From the NCBI RefSeq assembly GCF_027744825.2, contig NC_071340.1:12226001-12290000 (forward strand): 64,000 bases of DNA. The letters run 5' to 3'. This stretch comes from Synchiropus splendidus. Lineage: Eukaryota > Chordata > Actinopteri > Syngnathiformes > Callionymidae. The notes below the pieces were generated by a model. That model was not told where the DNA came from and ran no database searches. It saw only the letters and a list, made by a program, of their open reading frames with translations. The first letter of the stretch is position 1. Every line of letters begins with the position of its first letter. Shown here one piece after another: positions 10,084-25,854 of this stretch. The position numbers and the translations under genes were made by a program.

Positions 10084-13000
10084 CTTGATCGAGCCTGGAT
10101 CACTGAAGAGGGATCGGCCTTCCCACATCTATATATTGTGCAGGGAAATTACAAATGGTCCCAAAATCAGATCGGTCCACACTGATGGTTCATGGAAGAG
10201 GAGGGGGATGTATTTAGGTCATGGTCTTGGGTGTTTACCTGCTCATGTGCCTGCGATTGTGAAGTCTTCTTTGATTGGTTGATAGATGGATTGATCTATC
10301 GATGGGAGGGTCAGAAACCCTGTATGTAGCAGTGGGTGGGGTGGGATCTCGCTCTTTCTCTCTCTCTATATATATATATTTTCGCCCACGTAAAACACGA
10401 ACTCATCTCCGTTCGCCTACCTATATTTGTTTTATTTTTTTATATTTGGACAAATTGCGTTATTCTTTCTTTCATCTTAATGAACTTCAAACATATTTTA
10501 CATACTTAAAAATTGTCCAGTGCTAAAGTTGTAGCCCCGCCTCTTTTGTTTTGTTTTGCTCAAGGCACGAGCGAGCCAGTAAAGTGAGCATGTTTACACG
10601 TGAGACCCACACACTAAAATGTACATATGTTCTCATACTAACCGTATAATATTTACGATACGATAGTGGATGGATTTACAGTATATTGTACACATGCTTC
10701 ATTATATCTAGCTCAATATTTCGGGACATAGATCAAAGGCGATTAGCTTTACCCATTTAAAAAAAAAAAAAAGCACCGCATTGGCTGCGAGATTTTTTTA
10801 AGAAACATTTTTGCTAAGATTTATTTTGCTAATTTTTACAGAGAAGATTATTTGTGACATTAAAACAAATTACGGCAAGGATTGTAAACTTTCTATATGG
10901 AACACACCATCTTACAACGCCACAGCCCAGCGCCGGCCTTAACCGTGAATAGCATGTTGCTTTGTTCATAACTAGGTTGCGATGAAAAGTAACGTCACAC
11001 TATCAGATGCAAGTCATTTTAACCTGTAGCCATAGCTGCGTCTTACAACATTACAGTTTGTTGTCGTCATGACAACTTCATTACAAACATGTCCTTTTAA
11101 AGTTTTAAATCTTTTTTTTTTTTAATGGTGGAAAAAAGAGCACAACGTGGATGTTACATAACGGTATTACAAAACAACGCTGCTCCTCCAAGTCTCAATC
11201 GATCAATTTAGCAGAGCAGCGACAGATACACTTCGGCTCGGTGCTGAACTGGCCTTAAAAACCAAAACACATTGTCGCACTCACATTTCCAGACTAAAAA
11301 AAAATCAAACATATTAGTTTATTGTGAAATTATGACTCCTGAACGGTGGTGGCCGCTTTAGGAAACGTGTCGCCACTGAAGATGAAGGGAACAGGAGGGA
11401 CTGAGGTTTATGGCTGAGAGTCTGGAGTTGCAACACCAAAGTTGGAGAACTACTAAGTTACCGATAAGTTAATGTGTAAGGCAACCAACTTTAGCAAGAG
11501 TGAGGATGAGATGAAATCCACTTCAGCTGAACTGGACTTGATCAGGTAGCAGCATGCAGCAGTTACCAAACTGGGTGCTACTGATGATAGTATATTTACT
11601 TCCCTTAATCTTACCTATCTCGCTCACTAACTTTATACAACGCCCATGATGGGAATGCAGCTGACTTCCATTGGGTCAAACTGGGATGGTAGTCTTGTAG
11701 TTGATTTTAATATCTTCTTTTCTTTTCCAAACTGAGGGAGAAGTTTTATTCACTTTTATCAAGTCTTTCAAACTCACGAGAGGTTTTAGTTTCTGATTTT
11801 AAGACGAACTTTGCAACTTGAGAAAGAAACAGTAACCCTCTCTATTCCTTCTTGAATCACTGTTGCGCTTTTTTTTTTCCCAACAAACCTTCCAAATAAC
11901 ATCATGGCCTTAAAAATTTAATGTAAGGCCTTTTCTATCCGAATCTACGCGGATTACATGTTAGCATTGACCCTCGGACATGTTACTGGCTCCACCCTCC
12001 ATTTTCCCCACCAAGCGCTAACACGTTCCTACAATGTTAGGCGTCCGTATCACCGCGTTGCTCTGCATTGAAAAACGACAACTGTTTACGATAGATTTGT
12101 GCCTAATTCAAGTAGACAAAGAAAACACTGGAGTGTCGCTCCATCTTAACAACAAACTAGTGGCCTTTTAGAAGAGAAAAAAAAACAGCCTAAAATTAAC
12201 ACAAAACTCTCAAGTCTTAAATACACTTCTGGAAAGGACAAGTCTTTTTTTGTATGCTTCCTTTTTGTTGCGCCTTTGAATCACTCCCAGTTCATTCTGC
12301 GTCTATATTTTTCTACTTATGTGTTTGCTTCTTTATTTGGGAAACAAAGTGCTTCTTTGGATCCGAAGAGAAATGCACAGATTGTACATTTTATTGGTAA
12401 CATTCCTCCTGTTGAACCTGGAACCTACAATAGCTGATCGTTCGGTGAAGTCTGTTGGAAACTGGAATTTTCATACTGGACCTGGAGATTCTGTCGGCGG
12501 CTCCATTTTTTTTTTTTTTGCGACAGCCACAACGGATTACTTTCAGCTTTTGTTCTGCACCATCAAACGGAGCCTATGCAAATATTCTCAGTGGGTTGGG
12601 AACGTGAAGAAGTTTGCTTCTGACCACCCGACTCTTTTCAATTAACAAGATGCATGGTTTATCATTTCATCCGGGTTCCCCCTCGCGGGTCACACCGACT
12701 CCCTTTTCTGCTCACCCCTTCACTTATTTCCTTTGGTATTCACTTACCATGCCATTGTTCAGAAGGAGGGGACACGTGGAAAGGGTTAGGGGTGGGGGGG
12801 GGTGTTCTGTCTTCTGTTGAACTGATAAGGTTCCAAAAGTGACTCCGGACATCAAAGAAGTCCACCATGGGATATATTTCATCGCTACATTGTCTCTCTG
12901 ATCGAGCTGTCAAAAGGAACTTGAGCCAAACGGGTACCAAAAGTGCAAAAAAAAAAAAAAAAAAACCATCTTCCTGGGCTCTTCTCCGTCCTGGTTCTAC

Positions 13001-13755
13001 AAAGTTGGACGGCTCTCAGAGGGAATGCAATACACTAACAACCCTCGACTAAACCATGAATATGGACTTTTTTTCTATGTGTATTATGTAATATTACTGT
13101 TGACTGATGAATATACAGATCTTATTTTTATTTTGTTACATTTCATATATATATAAAAATATATCTATATTAAAATGTTTACAATAAGATTTTTTTTGCT
13201 TTCATCTTAGCGAATGAAGAGCTGGAAACGCCGCAGGAGGAGATCTGCTAGTAGTTGTTAGTTTACAGTATTGACGATTATAGTATTGATACAGTAGCTG
13301 CCGTTCAACCTTTTCGGGAATAGATTGCGCACCACCAAGCATGTCTGCATATTTAACACCACACTGCAACTGTACAAAGGCCAAGGAGTCGAGCTGCCTG
13401 TTCCGTCTGTACGCCACCAAATTAAGAACGTTATACTGTATAATGTATTAGATTATCTATCTCTCTCTATCTCTCTCTATATATATAAATACATATATTG
13501 TTAAGCTGTTCTGACAGTTTCAGAGTATTTGCTAATTTTACTACACTTTTGTTATGTATATGTAGAGGGAGTCTTGTGGCATATAAATTCTTCAAATTGA
13601 GTCAGGAGTTTAAAAGCAGACTATATTTTATATCGGCCTTCTAAGTTATTGCGGCCAAAGCACTGATATTATATATTTGCTGTAAAGAGAATTTTAAGAG
13701 TTTTATTTTTCTGATATTAAAGTTACTTAATAAAGACGGTTTCATTTAAAGCCAT
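10084..13755 (+). other. mex3c: mex3c 3' untranslated region with poly(A) signal
   Basis: A stretch of about 3.67 kb follows the mex3c stop with no further coding exon on this strand. It is AT-rich, with A-runs at 10759-10772 and 12947-12965, and ends at a strong AATAAA at 13729-13734. A very long, AU-rich 3' UTR is expected for MEX3C and is a likely site of post-transcriptional control. Short open frames inside it show no family resemblance. That the whole stretch is one UTR is inferred from the single good terminal hexamer. Confidence 0.65.
13729..13734 (+). terminator. mex3c: mex3c poly(A) signal
   Basis: A canonical AATAAA is followed about 25 nt later by a GT-rich stretch (GTTGGTCGCCTGTGTTTT), the usual downstream element. 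It is the first convincing 3' end after the mex3c stop on the plus strand. Confidence 0.6.
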
Positions 13756-15610
13756 GTTGGTCGCCTGTGTTTTTCCATTGTTTCCTGCAGGACCGTCTCA
13801 TGCTCACAACCAGAACATTCATTCAGAAATGTCCCATTTCCTCAGACAAGATAGACCCTTGCTTAGATTATCACATGAACCTCGCTGACTCGAGATGACA
13901 GCTCCACACTCAAAGAAGTGACGCCCCCTGGACTTAAGTTTGAGACGATCCTGAACATCAGTGACCCAAATATTCTGGTCTGCTGCTCTTGCCAACCCAT
14001 GGGTGCTGGTTTCTTAGACTGAGGGTTGATCTAGTTTAGACTACTCTGGCTACAACACTACTAGTACTATAGCTACATCACAAAGGCCATGGTTAGAAAT
14101 CAAAACCCACCTGAGATGGCTCTTCTAACTCGGTGTGGAAATTCACTGAAGTTCTAACCCCAGCTGCTCCATCGACTTCATACATGCATCTGGACAGATG
14201 AATTAATCTCCTGTTTCAATGACACTTTTTGCACGAAATGCAGTTGCATTCTACACAAGTAAAACGCAGGAGGTAACTCTCCAACCTTGAGTGAATGATC
14301 AGACTAACTTGCTATGGCTTGTCTAGTAAAATCAAAGAAACATTACCCAAGTATTTCACCAGCTCTGGAAGGAGTCTATAAAGACCTACCCACCAGCACT
14401 TGATGGAGCTATGAGTTTTCATCTCTATGGAGAGGTTCTTGGAAAAAAAAAAAAAAAAAAAAGAAAGTGATGTCACCCCCAACAGTAAATCTGTTCATGA
14501 AAGCATCTGTTGAAGCAGTTTTGAAAATAAATTTGACTTTGCATACTTTCATTTACACTTACTTAAATCTTCTTTGGTGTTTAAATAAAATATATATATA
14601 TTTTTTATGATGTTTAGACATGCTTTTTTATATTTATTTTATTCAGAATTTTATTCAGTTTTCTCAACAGTGTTTTTTTTCCCTTTTTTTTCTTTAATAA
14701 ATTGGATGAACATGACTTACACCTGGTTCTGCTGCTGGATGGACTTTTCAATGACAAATATGGTTTCATGCCATTTCGCAAGGTTTTGGTTTGTTAATGT
14801 GTAGATTAAATATGGTTGTTGATCAGAAGTAAATCAGAAGTAATAAATCAGTTCTATTGAATGGGCCCTGGGCCCATTTGTTCTGGGAAAGATGGGCCCC
14901 GAGATCCAAAAGGTTAACAACACCTATCCTTCACCACCGACACAATTTCTACTTAAGTATTTCACTGACATACCTGACACAACCTACCATGCAAAGCTGA
15001 TCAAATACATCCATATGGTTAAATATGACAACCAATATCAAAGCCATGCCCTGCTTCTAACACAGCTGCAACTCCTCACCCCAGTGGTGAAACCATCCTC
15101 AGTGTTTATCCATGGTCTTCTGCTGACACTATTCTTCGCATCCTTGTTCATAGTTTTGCTCACACCTTGTAAAACAGTGTTCAGAAAGATCCTACACAGA
15201 TCAAGTATTTTCATTGTTGCTATTATAATTGCTATCATTTTTTTTGGTCTCAGACTGGAAGACAGTCAGTGCTTCACTCCAGCTCATACTGTATATCGGC
15301 TGCACCTTCTCCTCACTCGCAAGACATCATCAGCAAACATCAGAAAAATACACAAAAATAAAGCTCAGTCCAAAGAAAAGTCCAAACCTTTTTGTGGCTA
15401 TAGGAGATCAGCGTGGGGAGCATCTCAGTAGATCAATAAGGAAATGCACAAGCCACTCTAGTTACTAACTGCTGAAGAAGATGAGAAGCTGTTTAAGCAG
15501 CCAAAGCACCACCATCACACGAGTCAGACGTGACTTCCTAAATTATTTTCCCACTAAATTTGTCATTGTCTGTTGAATGTTTATGAGACGTCAAGAGTGA
15601 AGTGGAGACT
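13756..15610. other. intergenic spacer between convergent mex3c and smad4
   Basis: About 1.85 kb with no exon I can support. It has an A-run at 14443-14461 and a 179-codon plus-strand open frame at 14892-15431 that resembles no family I know and is biased by hydrophobic T-rich codons. No RNA gene was seen. Confidence 0.45.
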
Positions 15611-16132
15611 GCAAACAATCCTTTGAGCTTTTATTTATTATTGTGTCATAAATACGAAGGAATTGATTGAAAAGTACAGTCAGAAACAAGCTACAGCATG
15701 TCATGTGGGCAGCAGGACTCGAGGGTGAAAACACAAGGTATCCATCAGCGGATGACAAGGGCCCACCCTGGTCCACCAATTCCATCCAACCCCTTTGTGC
15801 AGAGCAACGTTTATTGACTGGCATTTGATTAAAACAAGCTCATTAAAGTGCTAGAAATTCAGTCTCCATGTGCGTTACAGCCATTTCGGTTGTTGGCGTT
15901 TTAGTGTTGAGACATCGAGATGTTTAAAAATGAGCTTAAAAACTGACTTTGGTTCCATAAATACAGTTCCAAAAGAAATTAAAAAAATGTGGTGTAATTA
16001 AAAACCTTCCAAAGCTCAGTAACTGCTGGAGAATTGCTGCAAGTTCTGGAAGGTTTTGTCACTTGCTGACCTGAACAGGGAGGGCTAGAGGTACTGCAGC
16101 TGCCTTGGATAAGAGCACCAGTGTCGGGGGCA
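15611..16132 (-). other. smad4: smad4 3' untranslated region
   Basis: This follows the smad4 stop on the minus strand. Two minus-strand AATAAA signals are visible as plus-strand TTTATT, near 15630-15640 (a doubled AATAAATAAA) and near 15809. The distal one gives a short 3' UTR of about 0.5 kb. Choice between the two is not possible from sequence. Confidence 0.5.
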
Positions 16133-18903
<2,771 letters not shown>

Positions 18904-19550
18904 TGTTGCGGTGCGACCTTTGGTTCCTTCACACCATTGGGAGGAGATTACAGTGGAGGTGCAGATGCGAATTGAGCCACAACCTGAAAGGAAAGATGAA
19001 GGAAAATTATCGGAGTTGAAGAAGCACAAACACCAACTGTTGACAGGTTACACCTCCACTATATCCACATCATCCAAACTTGGCCACCATGCACTAAACT
19101 CGCATTAAGGATGCGAGAAAAAAACTTGAATTGCATGGAAAAACACCTACAACGCCGCGTCAACCGCAGCAGTTTTCATTCAACGCAGTTTCAACTTGAA
19201 CAGTTTGGTTTAGAAGAAGTCACGAACTAACAAACAAAGCATTTAAAACTGTTTATTTCGTGTATAAATGTGCGCTGTAGCTCACCGAACAAATAGCGAC
19301 TCAGACGTGATGAGTTCGTCAGGTGACACCGGAGTTTTCAAACGACAGAGTTGTGTAATTCTGGAATAAAGTCAGACGCAAATCTGTCGAAGCTAAAGCT
19401 AGTTAGCGGCGCCAGCCGGACTGGTGCATCAAGTCAGAAACCTTTCCAGAAATTCGGCGCCTCGTGTTTCCAAAATAAAGGCCGGTGACCTCCTTTACTT
19501 CCTGTTAACGTTTTCCCATAGGCAAAAGTACTACGTGAAACGCTTTTGAG
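18904..19550 (-). promoter_or_regulatory. smad4: smad4 5' leader, noncoding first exon and promoter
   Basis: The start-codon exon extends upstream to an acceptor at 18984-18985 (TTTCCTTTCAG on the minus strand), giving about 80 nt of leader. A noncoding first exon probably ends at 19286, with the donor TTCG|GTGAGC, and begins somewhere near 19450. A noncoding first exon is usual for SMAD4. Local CpG content is moderately raised around 19380-19500. The start site is not resolved. Confidence 0.5.
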
Positions 19551-19697
19551 TTTGATATCAAACCAGACATTAATATGGACGATATAATTGATTTAATCAC
19601 AATCCAAAATTAACATAATTTTTTCTCAAATTCGTTCATTCACTTTAATTGCAATTCTTTTCACCCACACGTCTGTCAGCATATTAAGCATTTTGTA

Positions 19698-19957
19698 TGG
19701 AAGCAAACCCGAAATGTCAATTTTTTTTTTACACTGAAATTTTAACATCGATTTTTTTACACTGAATTTTTCACATCAATTTTTTTTACACTGAATTTTT
19801 AACATCGAATTTTTTACACTGAATTTTTTACACTGAATTTTTAACATATTTTTTTACATTGATTTTTAAAACACCGAATTTCTTGGGAATATTAATTCAA
19901 TAATGCAAATTCAACGTTAAATAAATGTCAAAGTTCGATGGGACAGGTTTGCTTCCA
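19698..19957. mobile_element. MITE with 12-bp perfect inverted repeats and TA target duplication
   Basis: The ends are TGGAAGCAAACC (19698-19709) and GGTTTGCTTCCA (19946-19957), exact inverted copies, flanked by TA on both sides (19696-19697 and 19958-19959). This is the signature of a nonautonomous Tc1/mariner-like element. The 260-bp interior has no coding capacity and is mostly a tandem repeat. Confidence 0.8.
19724..19882. repeat. AT-rich minisatellite inside the MITE
   Basis: About six or seven imperfect units built on ACACTGAATTTTTAACATCG plus a T-run follow one another, with unit length varying from about 14 to 29 bp. They sit wholly between the inverted repeats of the surrounding element. 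Confidence 0.8.
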
Positions 19958-20429
19958 TAATTTTGATATTATTCACAGGCTATGCATGGCAACGTTACGT
20001 GTTATTCGCCAGCAGAGGGCAGCAAAAGCCAACTGCTAAACCCTGCTGATGCAGGTGTTTATTTTGATGTTCAGTAATGTGTACAAGAAATAACAACTAT
20101 TATAGTCTCCTGAAGTTAAGTGCTCAGATATATCAAAATTGGATTTGACCGACATAAAGTCGGAAAACTTTTTTTTAAACAGTATTGTAAAATGTTTAGT
20201 GGGAATAAGCGTTTCATATTTTAAAGTAATCATTTCTGAACCCCTTGATCATCTTTCCTGTCTTGTTCAACAGTCACAATTTTGGGAAGCGGTGTGTAGT
20301 TCACATTCTCTGCTTGATCAACAAGCTGTAAGGACAAACATTTAAGTGCTGTTTTTGTGATGTTTCAACCATTTAAAGTTGAACTGATGCGGTGAGACTT
20401 TCGCACTCTTAAGAACAACCAGCTTGAGG

Positions 20430-21062
20430 ACATAAACACTGTTGCTCCGGTGATCATGGGTGACTCAGAGCAGTACTGCTGCACCTCCACCTCAAGAGAA
20501 GCCAGTTGAGGTGGCTTGGCCATGGCCATCATTTTCATCGGGAGGAGCACCAGGGGCAGACCTAGGCACCTTCATGTTTCTCTGTTTGCCTGGAAAGGCA
20601 TTGGTATTCCCCTAGATCACTGCTTCTCAATCATTTTTGTTGCGCTCCCCCCAGGAAGAAGTCAACGTTTTACACCCCCCAACTCACTGCCGCCTCTGTA
20701 AAAGTATCATTTGTCTATAAAATTATTATAACTACACCCCTGCATAACATTGTATCCTTGTTAACATTACAGAAAAGAAAAAAGACAGTAATATAGATTA
20801 ACTTCCAATAAAGAATAACTTTATGAACATTGTTTTTGTCTCAGAAAAGGTTTGTAGTGCATCAATTTGGCTGTAATTTAAAAAAAACTGGATGTGCAAT
20901 TGTACTTTAGCCCCCTCCTGGCATTGCTCTACCCATTATTTGAGAAGGACTGCCCAAGATGAACAGATGTTTTGAGGGAGAAGGAAATGTGGGCCACTTT
21001 ACTCCGTCTGCTGCCCCTGTGACATGACCTCAGATTAACTGTGCAAGATGGATGGATATAAT
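20430..21062 (+). mobile_element. LINE-like 3' tail, split by a hAT insertion
   Basis: The left part (about 20490-20617) reads like GAAGCCAGTTGAGGTGGCTT, then GGAGGAGCACCAGGGGCAGA and TGCCTGGAAAGGCATTGGTA. The right part (20953-21062) continues GGGCCACTTTACTCCGTCTG, CTGCCCCTGTGACATGACCT and ATGGATGGAT. Together these follow the order of a very common fish non-LTR tail, in which a conserved gaggtggctcggg block leads to ctgccccc gcgacccgacctcgg and a terminal ATGG repeat. The family assignment is from memory. The element is decayed and noncoding. Confidence 0.6.
20618..20952. mobile_element. nonautonomous hAT element with 8-bp target duplication
   Basis: The left end CACTGCTTCTCAATCATT and the right end, read inverted, CAGTCCTTCTCAAATAAT, match except for a few bases. 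The flanks CCCTAGAT (20610-20617) and CCCAAGAT (20953-20960) are an 8-bp duplication with one difference, as hAT transposases make. The interior of 335 bp has no coding capacity. It sits inside the LINE-like tail and is therefore younger than it. Confidence 0.75.
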
Positions 21063-22065
21063 TTGGTGGTGGCTCCATTTGTGGACCAGGGAAAGGGCAG
21101 GTTGGCAGCCTCACCTGCGATGAACACCTGCGCAGACATGGGTCATGTTTCAGCAAATATAGCAGTGAATCACATTCATTTGATTCCAACTAAAATGCAG
21201 AATCAATGCTCTATCGGCAGCCATGTTTGCCACGTCCTATTTCAACAGATTATTTACGCAGCTGTTACGATATAAAAGTTTTGCTGAAAGTGTTTCTAAA
21301 ACCTGCCATCTTTCCTCAACACAACTGTTTCATTCTGTGTTCGACGTAATTGATGCAACCATACAGATGTTCGCCTGGCATTAATCCAGAATTTATTACC
21401 TTCCCCTGAAAATTATGGATGTCAGAATCACAGCGCAAAAGAGAAATTGCATTTAATAAGCAGAAACTGTCCGGAAAGTAGCTCGGCGACAGGCGTCGGA
21501 GGTAAACATCAGCTGTTTTCTCACTACTCCCGACACTTCCCAAGCTGTTTGTGTTTCTAATGAGCTCCTCTTAGTGGTGGAGCAGCTGGCAGGTTAATCG
21601 AGGGAAGCCTGGCCACATAAAGCAGTGTTTAACAGCACATCACAAATCCATGCTTCTGAGAGATCAACATTCTTCCCTCCGGGTCTTCATGACGTTGAAG
21701 GTCACTCCGTGAACCCGCCAATCAGCTCCGGGGCGGGACGCATGACTTCCTCGTGCCTTAATGAGAGTCTCACGCGGCATCAACACAGTCATATACATAA
21801 ATGCAGGCGGACAAGCTGGAGGAGAGCGTGAGCGATGCGATGTGACGTCTGTCCATCAGCGTGAGAAATGAAGTGACTCCAGATCCGGGTCACTCATGCC
21901 CAACCCCTCATCCAATAATACACCCAACTGTATTTAGCGACCACAGTCATAATCGTGTACATATTGTGTATAAAAATCATGCTTTATGCCCATCCCACAG
22001 TTCTCCATACCATCCCATAATGCTTGCATGTGTGCTCTATTACAAAGACACTGCGTCACCCAGCA

Positions 22066-22115
22066 TAGAGGTGGGCAAAGTGCGGCCCTCGGGCTACATG
22101 CAGCCCTTTACCTGA
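22066..22115. mobile_element. fragment of a hAT-type repeat end
   Basis: GAGGTGGGCAAAGTGCGGCC followed by TCGGGCTACATGCAGCCCTT is the typical end of a vertebrate repeat that reads 'gcggcccgggggccacatgcggccc'. The same motif style, inverted, occurs at the right end of the element at 33443-33948. No partner end was found, so its extent is unknown. Confidence 0.5.
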
Positions 22116-22813
22116 GTCAGAGCTAAACTACAAAAGAAATTTTGTTCATCGTTCATTACTATTCGAATAGAATCTTTAACGCGTGAGTTAACCTTGAACA
22201 TCATTTTATTTATTTCTACGCTTATGTTAAGTAGAGGGAATTACAAATAAAGTGCCTTATGTCATATTTTATTTCTATTATACATTTTTAAGACAGAAAA
22301 TATTGTCAAATGGTTCATGACAAAAGTGTTTTATGATTATTTTTTAAAATGGAAAGTGGAAATTGACACACCAGACAGACCAGTATCATAATTTATGCCT
22401 TATTTCACCATCCATTTTCACCTTCACCACTGCTTCCAATGTTCTCCCTCAAGCCCTTCGGCCTCAGATACTCATCACATGAGTGATGTTGAAATGTTTA
22501 CACTTCAATGGGATTCAGGAAATTGTCTACCCAGCGGGAAGTGGATGCAGATGGAGGCCTTGACAGACAGAAATGGAGCGATAGACTCCAGGAGTATTTG
22601 GAGGCCTGGACGGAAGGCTCAGAGGTTTTGGGAAGACGGATGGAGGATTGATGATGAGCATAAGTGAGATGGAGAGAAGGACCAGAGGGATGTATGCAGG
22701 GTGTAGGACGTGGGAGACGGAGGTGTGGTAGAAGAGATTGGTGAGCTGTCTGTTTGAAGATAAATCAGAGAGGCAGTGTAGTGAGGAGGAATATATCCAC
22801 AAACACTTCAGTC

Positions 22814-22877
22814 TGTGTGTGTGTGTGTGCTCTCACACTCGAATTCACACACATGCAAACACACACACAAACACACT
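22814..22877. repeat. TG microsatellite facing a CA microsatellite
   Basis: A run of about eight TG units is followed within 40 bp by CA-rich runs, so the two arms are complementary and could fold back on each other. Confidence 0.8.
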
Positions 22878-24519
22878 GAGCCCAAGGCGAGGTGGTAAAA
22901 GGCCACGCCTGATTGGGTGCTGCAGGCTGATTTTCAGAAGCAGAGCAGTGCATGTTGGGATGTTTGGATACAAACACAGTCATCCGTGAAAACATGAGGT
23001 AGGTCATCGACTTCTCTGTCTTCCCTCCGTCAACTCTGCTTCTCTCAGCGTCTTCTCATCGGGCTGATGTTCAGTTGTCCTCAATTGGAAACGTACAAAC
23101 ATAAAATAAAAATTATGAGATGAAAGCGGTCGCCGTCCACTCTGGCTTAGGAACATTGAGGATCCTTCAGCTGCAGGTGAGGAGGCGTTGCTGTCTGTCT
23201 CAAGATAATGCGAGAGGAGTCCTGGATTTTCCTGTCATGTGGCTAGTGCATCTAAAAACATATCTCTTCACTCTTGCTTAGAAAGATGCCTCTATTCCCA
23301 GAATCCATTCTTCCCCCTCATCCTTCACCTCTCGCTTCACCATGCACACATGACACATGCACACACTCATCCTGTCAGCATCATGTGCCAACTGAATAAT
23401 TAGCTGAGTTTGATGTCTTTGACAGTTCTAATGTCTCTAAATGGTGACCACATGCCTGGATGGCCTGGGGTGACACGCACACATGAACACACACAGCTTG
23501 GGTAATGAACTGGGGACACAAATGAAACGTGATGCTCACAAATACGTTGAGAGTTATTTTGACAAACGCTCCGGTGACATTATCACTTAGTCCTGAGTGC
23601 ATTCCATTTGAATCAGGAACCTTTTTTGTCTATGTCCAGAATGACTTTAAAAGTTGCACTGACACAGAATGGATTTAATAGTGTGTCTATGTGTGTGTAA
23701 ATAGGCCAGAGAAGCAAACAGGGTAAGAGAAAACTAAAACTAAACTTTCCGAGTAAATGAGAGGAAAATAATAGTATGTCATTTGTCTTCCTGCAAATGT
23801 CACGTTACCCTCGTGTTGAATGTGGTTGTGCAGTCATTTGTGGTCAGTCCACAGAGACGCAGACAGTAAAAATACCCCGACAATTGTTCTAAATGCTCCA
23901 GAAACACCAGACTCTCCTCCTCCCAGCACCTCAGAGGATCATTACTGTCTCTGTGATGTAAGAGGTTAACCAAAAGAATATAGGGGAATAAGTGGAGAGT
24001 TTGAATAAACGCAGCCGCCGCTGAAGGAGAGTTGAGGCTGCCTAAGGAATAACAATAGGAGTGTTATGTGGATGTCAAATAAGGCTCACTCCACACTAAA
24101 GTTTTTAAAAAACTGATGTTTTCTGAGCTCACCAGAGGAGAAACCAGTGTACATGTATTTATTAGGAGATCAGTGTTCCTTGAACTTGGAGGAAACCCTG
24201 AGTCCTTCGTGAGAAGTTTCTAAGGCGATGTTTTCTTCGGACTGGACTTCACCTCCAAACTGCAGGGGTCGGAGGGAAGTGAGCATCATTCAATGGATGA
24301 TTACTGTCACCTTGAAAGACATAACAGAAGAATATGAAGCGGAAGGCCCCTGACCCACAGGAAGCCACAAAACACACAAACAAAACAAAGCCAGGTAGGA
24401 GAGATGGTGAGGATATTAAACTTCCCAAACAGAGCCCCACCAACTGCTGTGCGAGGCAGTTCATACGTGACAGACTCTTTCATTAAATTACAATGAGACA
24501 TAAACACGTCTTTAGTCTG

Positions 24520-25105
24520 TTCAAGCCTTTTGGGAGTGATCCGGATCATCATCTGGATCTATGAGTTTTTCATTTATAAACTGCGTGTCCTTGACTCAGT
24601 GTCCCTCAGTGGTCTGAACCTGGGCATCAACGGTCACATGGGATCGCTTTTAATTTTAATAGTTTAATGTTCATGTGTAAGTTGATTATTTGCCTCCGGT
24701 AAGGAAGATTTGCTTGGAGGTTTGCGCTCCCTGAGTGCTTTTCTAGTTTATATTTCAGTTATTGCTAATTGGAACATCTATACAGTGGAAATCCTCTTAT
24801 AGAAAATTGTTCAGCAAGTGGCGTCCTTTATTTCACTGTAAAGTAGGTGGTTTTCCGTGTCAGTGTTTATTATTTTTTACTTATTTTGCTGCATGTAAGG
24901 TGGCAACCACAAACACAGGCATAGACCACCCGTAAAGAATCCTCAAAATGAAAAATCCTGCTTCAGACAGTGATCCGGATCAGCACAAAAATCCTTATCC
25001 TAATTCTGACATATCCAGACACTTTCATCAAAATCTGTCCATAACTTTTAGAGTTATGTTGCTCACAAACAAACAATAGCTTTGAAAACATAACCCCTGC
25101 CAAGA
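24520..25105. mobile_element. decayed copies of a teleost SINE/LINE-tail repeat
   Basis: TTTTGGGAGTGATCCGGATC (near 24527), GGAGGTTTGCGCTCCCTGAG (near 24716) with CTTTTCTAGTTT, and CATCAAAATCTGTCCATAAC with AGTTATGTTGCTCACAAACA (near 25028-25070) are blocks of a repeat I know from many fish genomes. The first two recur at 31888-32040. Borders are blurred. Confidence 0.5.
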
Positions 25106-25854
25106 TGTCGGTAATGGTAGGAATATATGAAGCTCAAAGCAAAACCCTCCTCACAAGGACTGAAAATGTTACAATTAAAACTTAGAGATGAAATAAACAC
25201 ACAGGAGGAAAATATATATATTTAAAAAAAAAAAAAAAAAAGTCAACATTCCCCAATAAAAGCATTCAACTTCAAAAGCAAAAATGAGTGTGCTTCTATT
25301 CTCCTTGGCCTCACACTGATGCCTCACTGAGATCAAACACCAGCGGTGTCATATGGTTGAAATTAGGGTCATTCTCCGTGTTTCATCACAAATCTTCACA
25401 AGCAAAACTCATAAACACAAAAGGTTTATTATGCTGTGGGTCACGTGACCAGAGTGTTTAACAGTGTGCGTGTCTGTATATATCGTTTGGCAAGACACTG
25501 TGGCTGTGAGTGTGACCATAGGTTCACTGTGTGTGTAGTTACGGTCCGTGACATTTTTTCCTTAACCACTGACCCACAAGCTCAGAGAGCCAGCGTCCAT
25601 AAGAAGCCCACCCACAAGCATACACTCACTTCCATCGTAAACACCCTCACTGAAGTCTCTGAAGGGAACGCTTTCACATATCGCATGAATAATTGAATAA
25701 ATAGGTTTGATCTCTAACAGTAACACTAGTATAAGTCGTAGTCTTCCTACCAACAACAGACAGTCATCATTTCTACCTCCGTCACAAGGTCATGTCTTCG
25801 TCTGATACGATCAGTTTGTTTGCAAAATAACTAAAAAAAACAGAAGAAAGGTGT

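Larger units (their letters stand above)
21063..24519. other. intergenic DNA without recognised genes
   Basis: I see no exon or RNA gene. Short segments show hAT-type ends (22066-22115) and a TG/CA microsatellite (22814-22877). The remainder is unique-looking, moderately AT-rich sequence. Confidence 0.4.

Noticed and set aside
15310..15345. Minus-strand MFADDV, like a reverse-transcriptase catalytic motif
   Set aside because: The flanking residues do not follow any reverse transcriptase and a stop follows soon after. A six-residue match is expected by chance.
14892..15431. 179-codon plus-strand open frame between mex3c and smad4
   Set aside because: It matches no family I know, has hydrophobic bias from T-rich sequence, and lacks splice or promoter context. 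It is treated as chance or as a decayed repeat.
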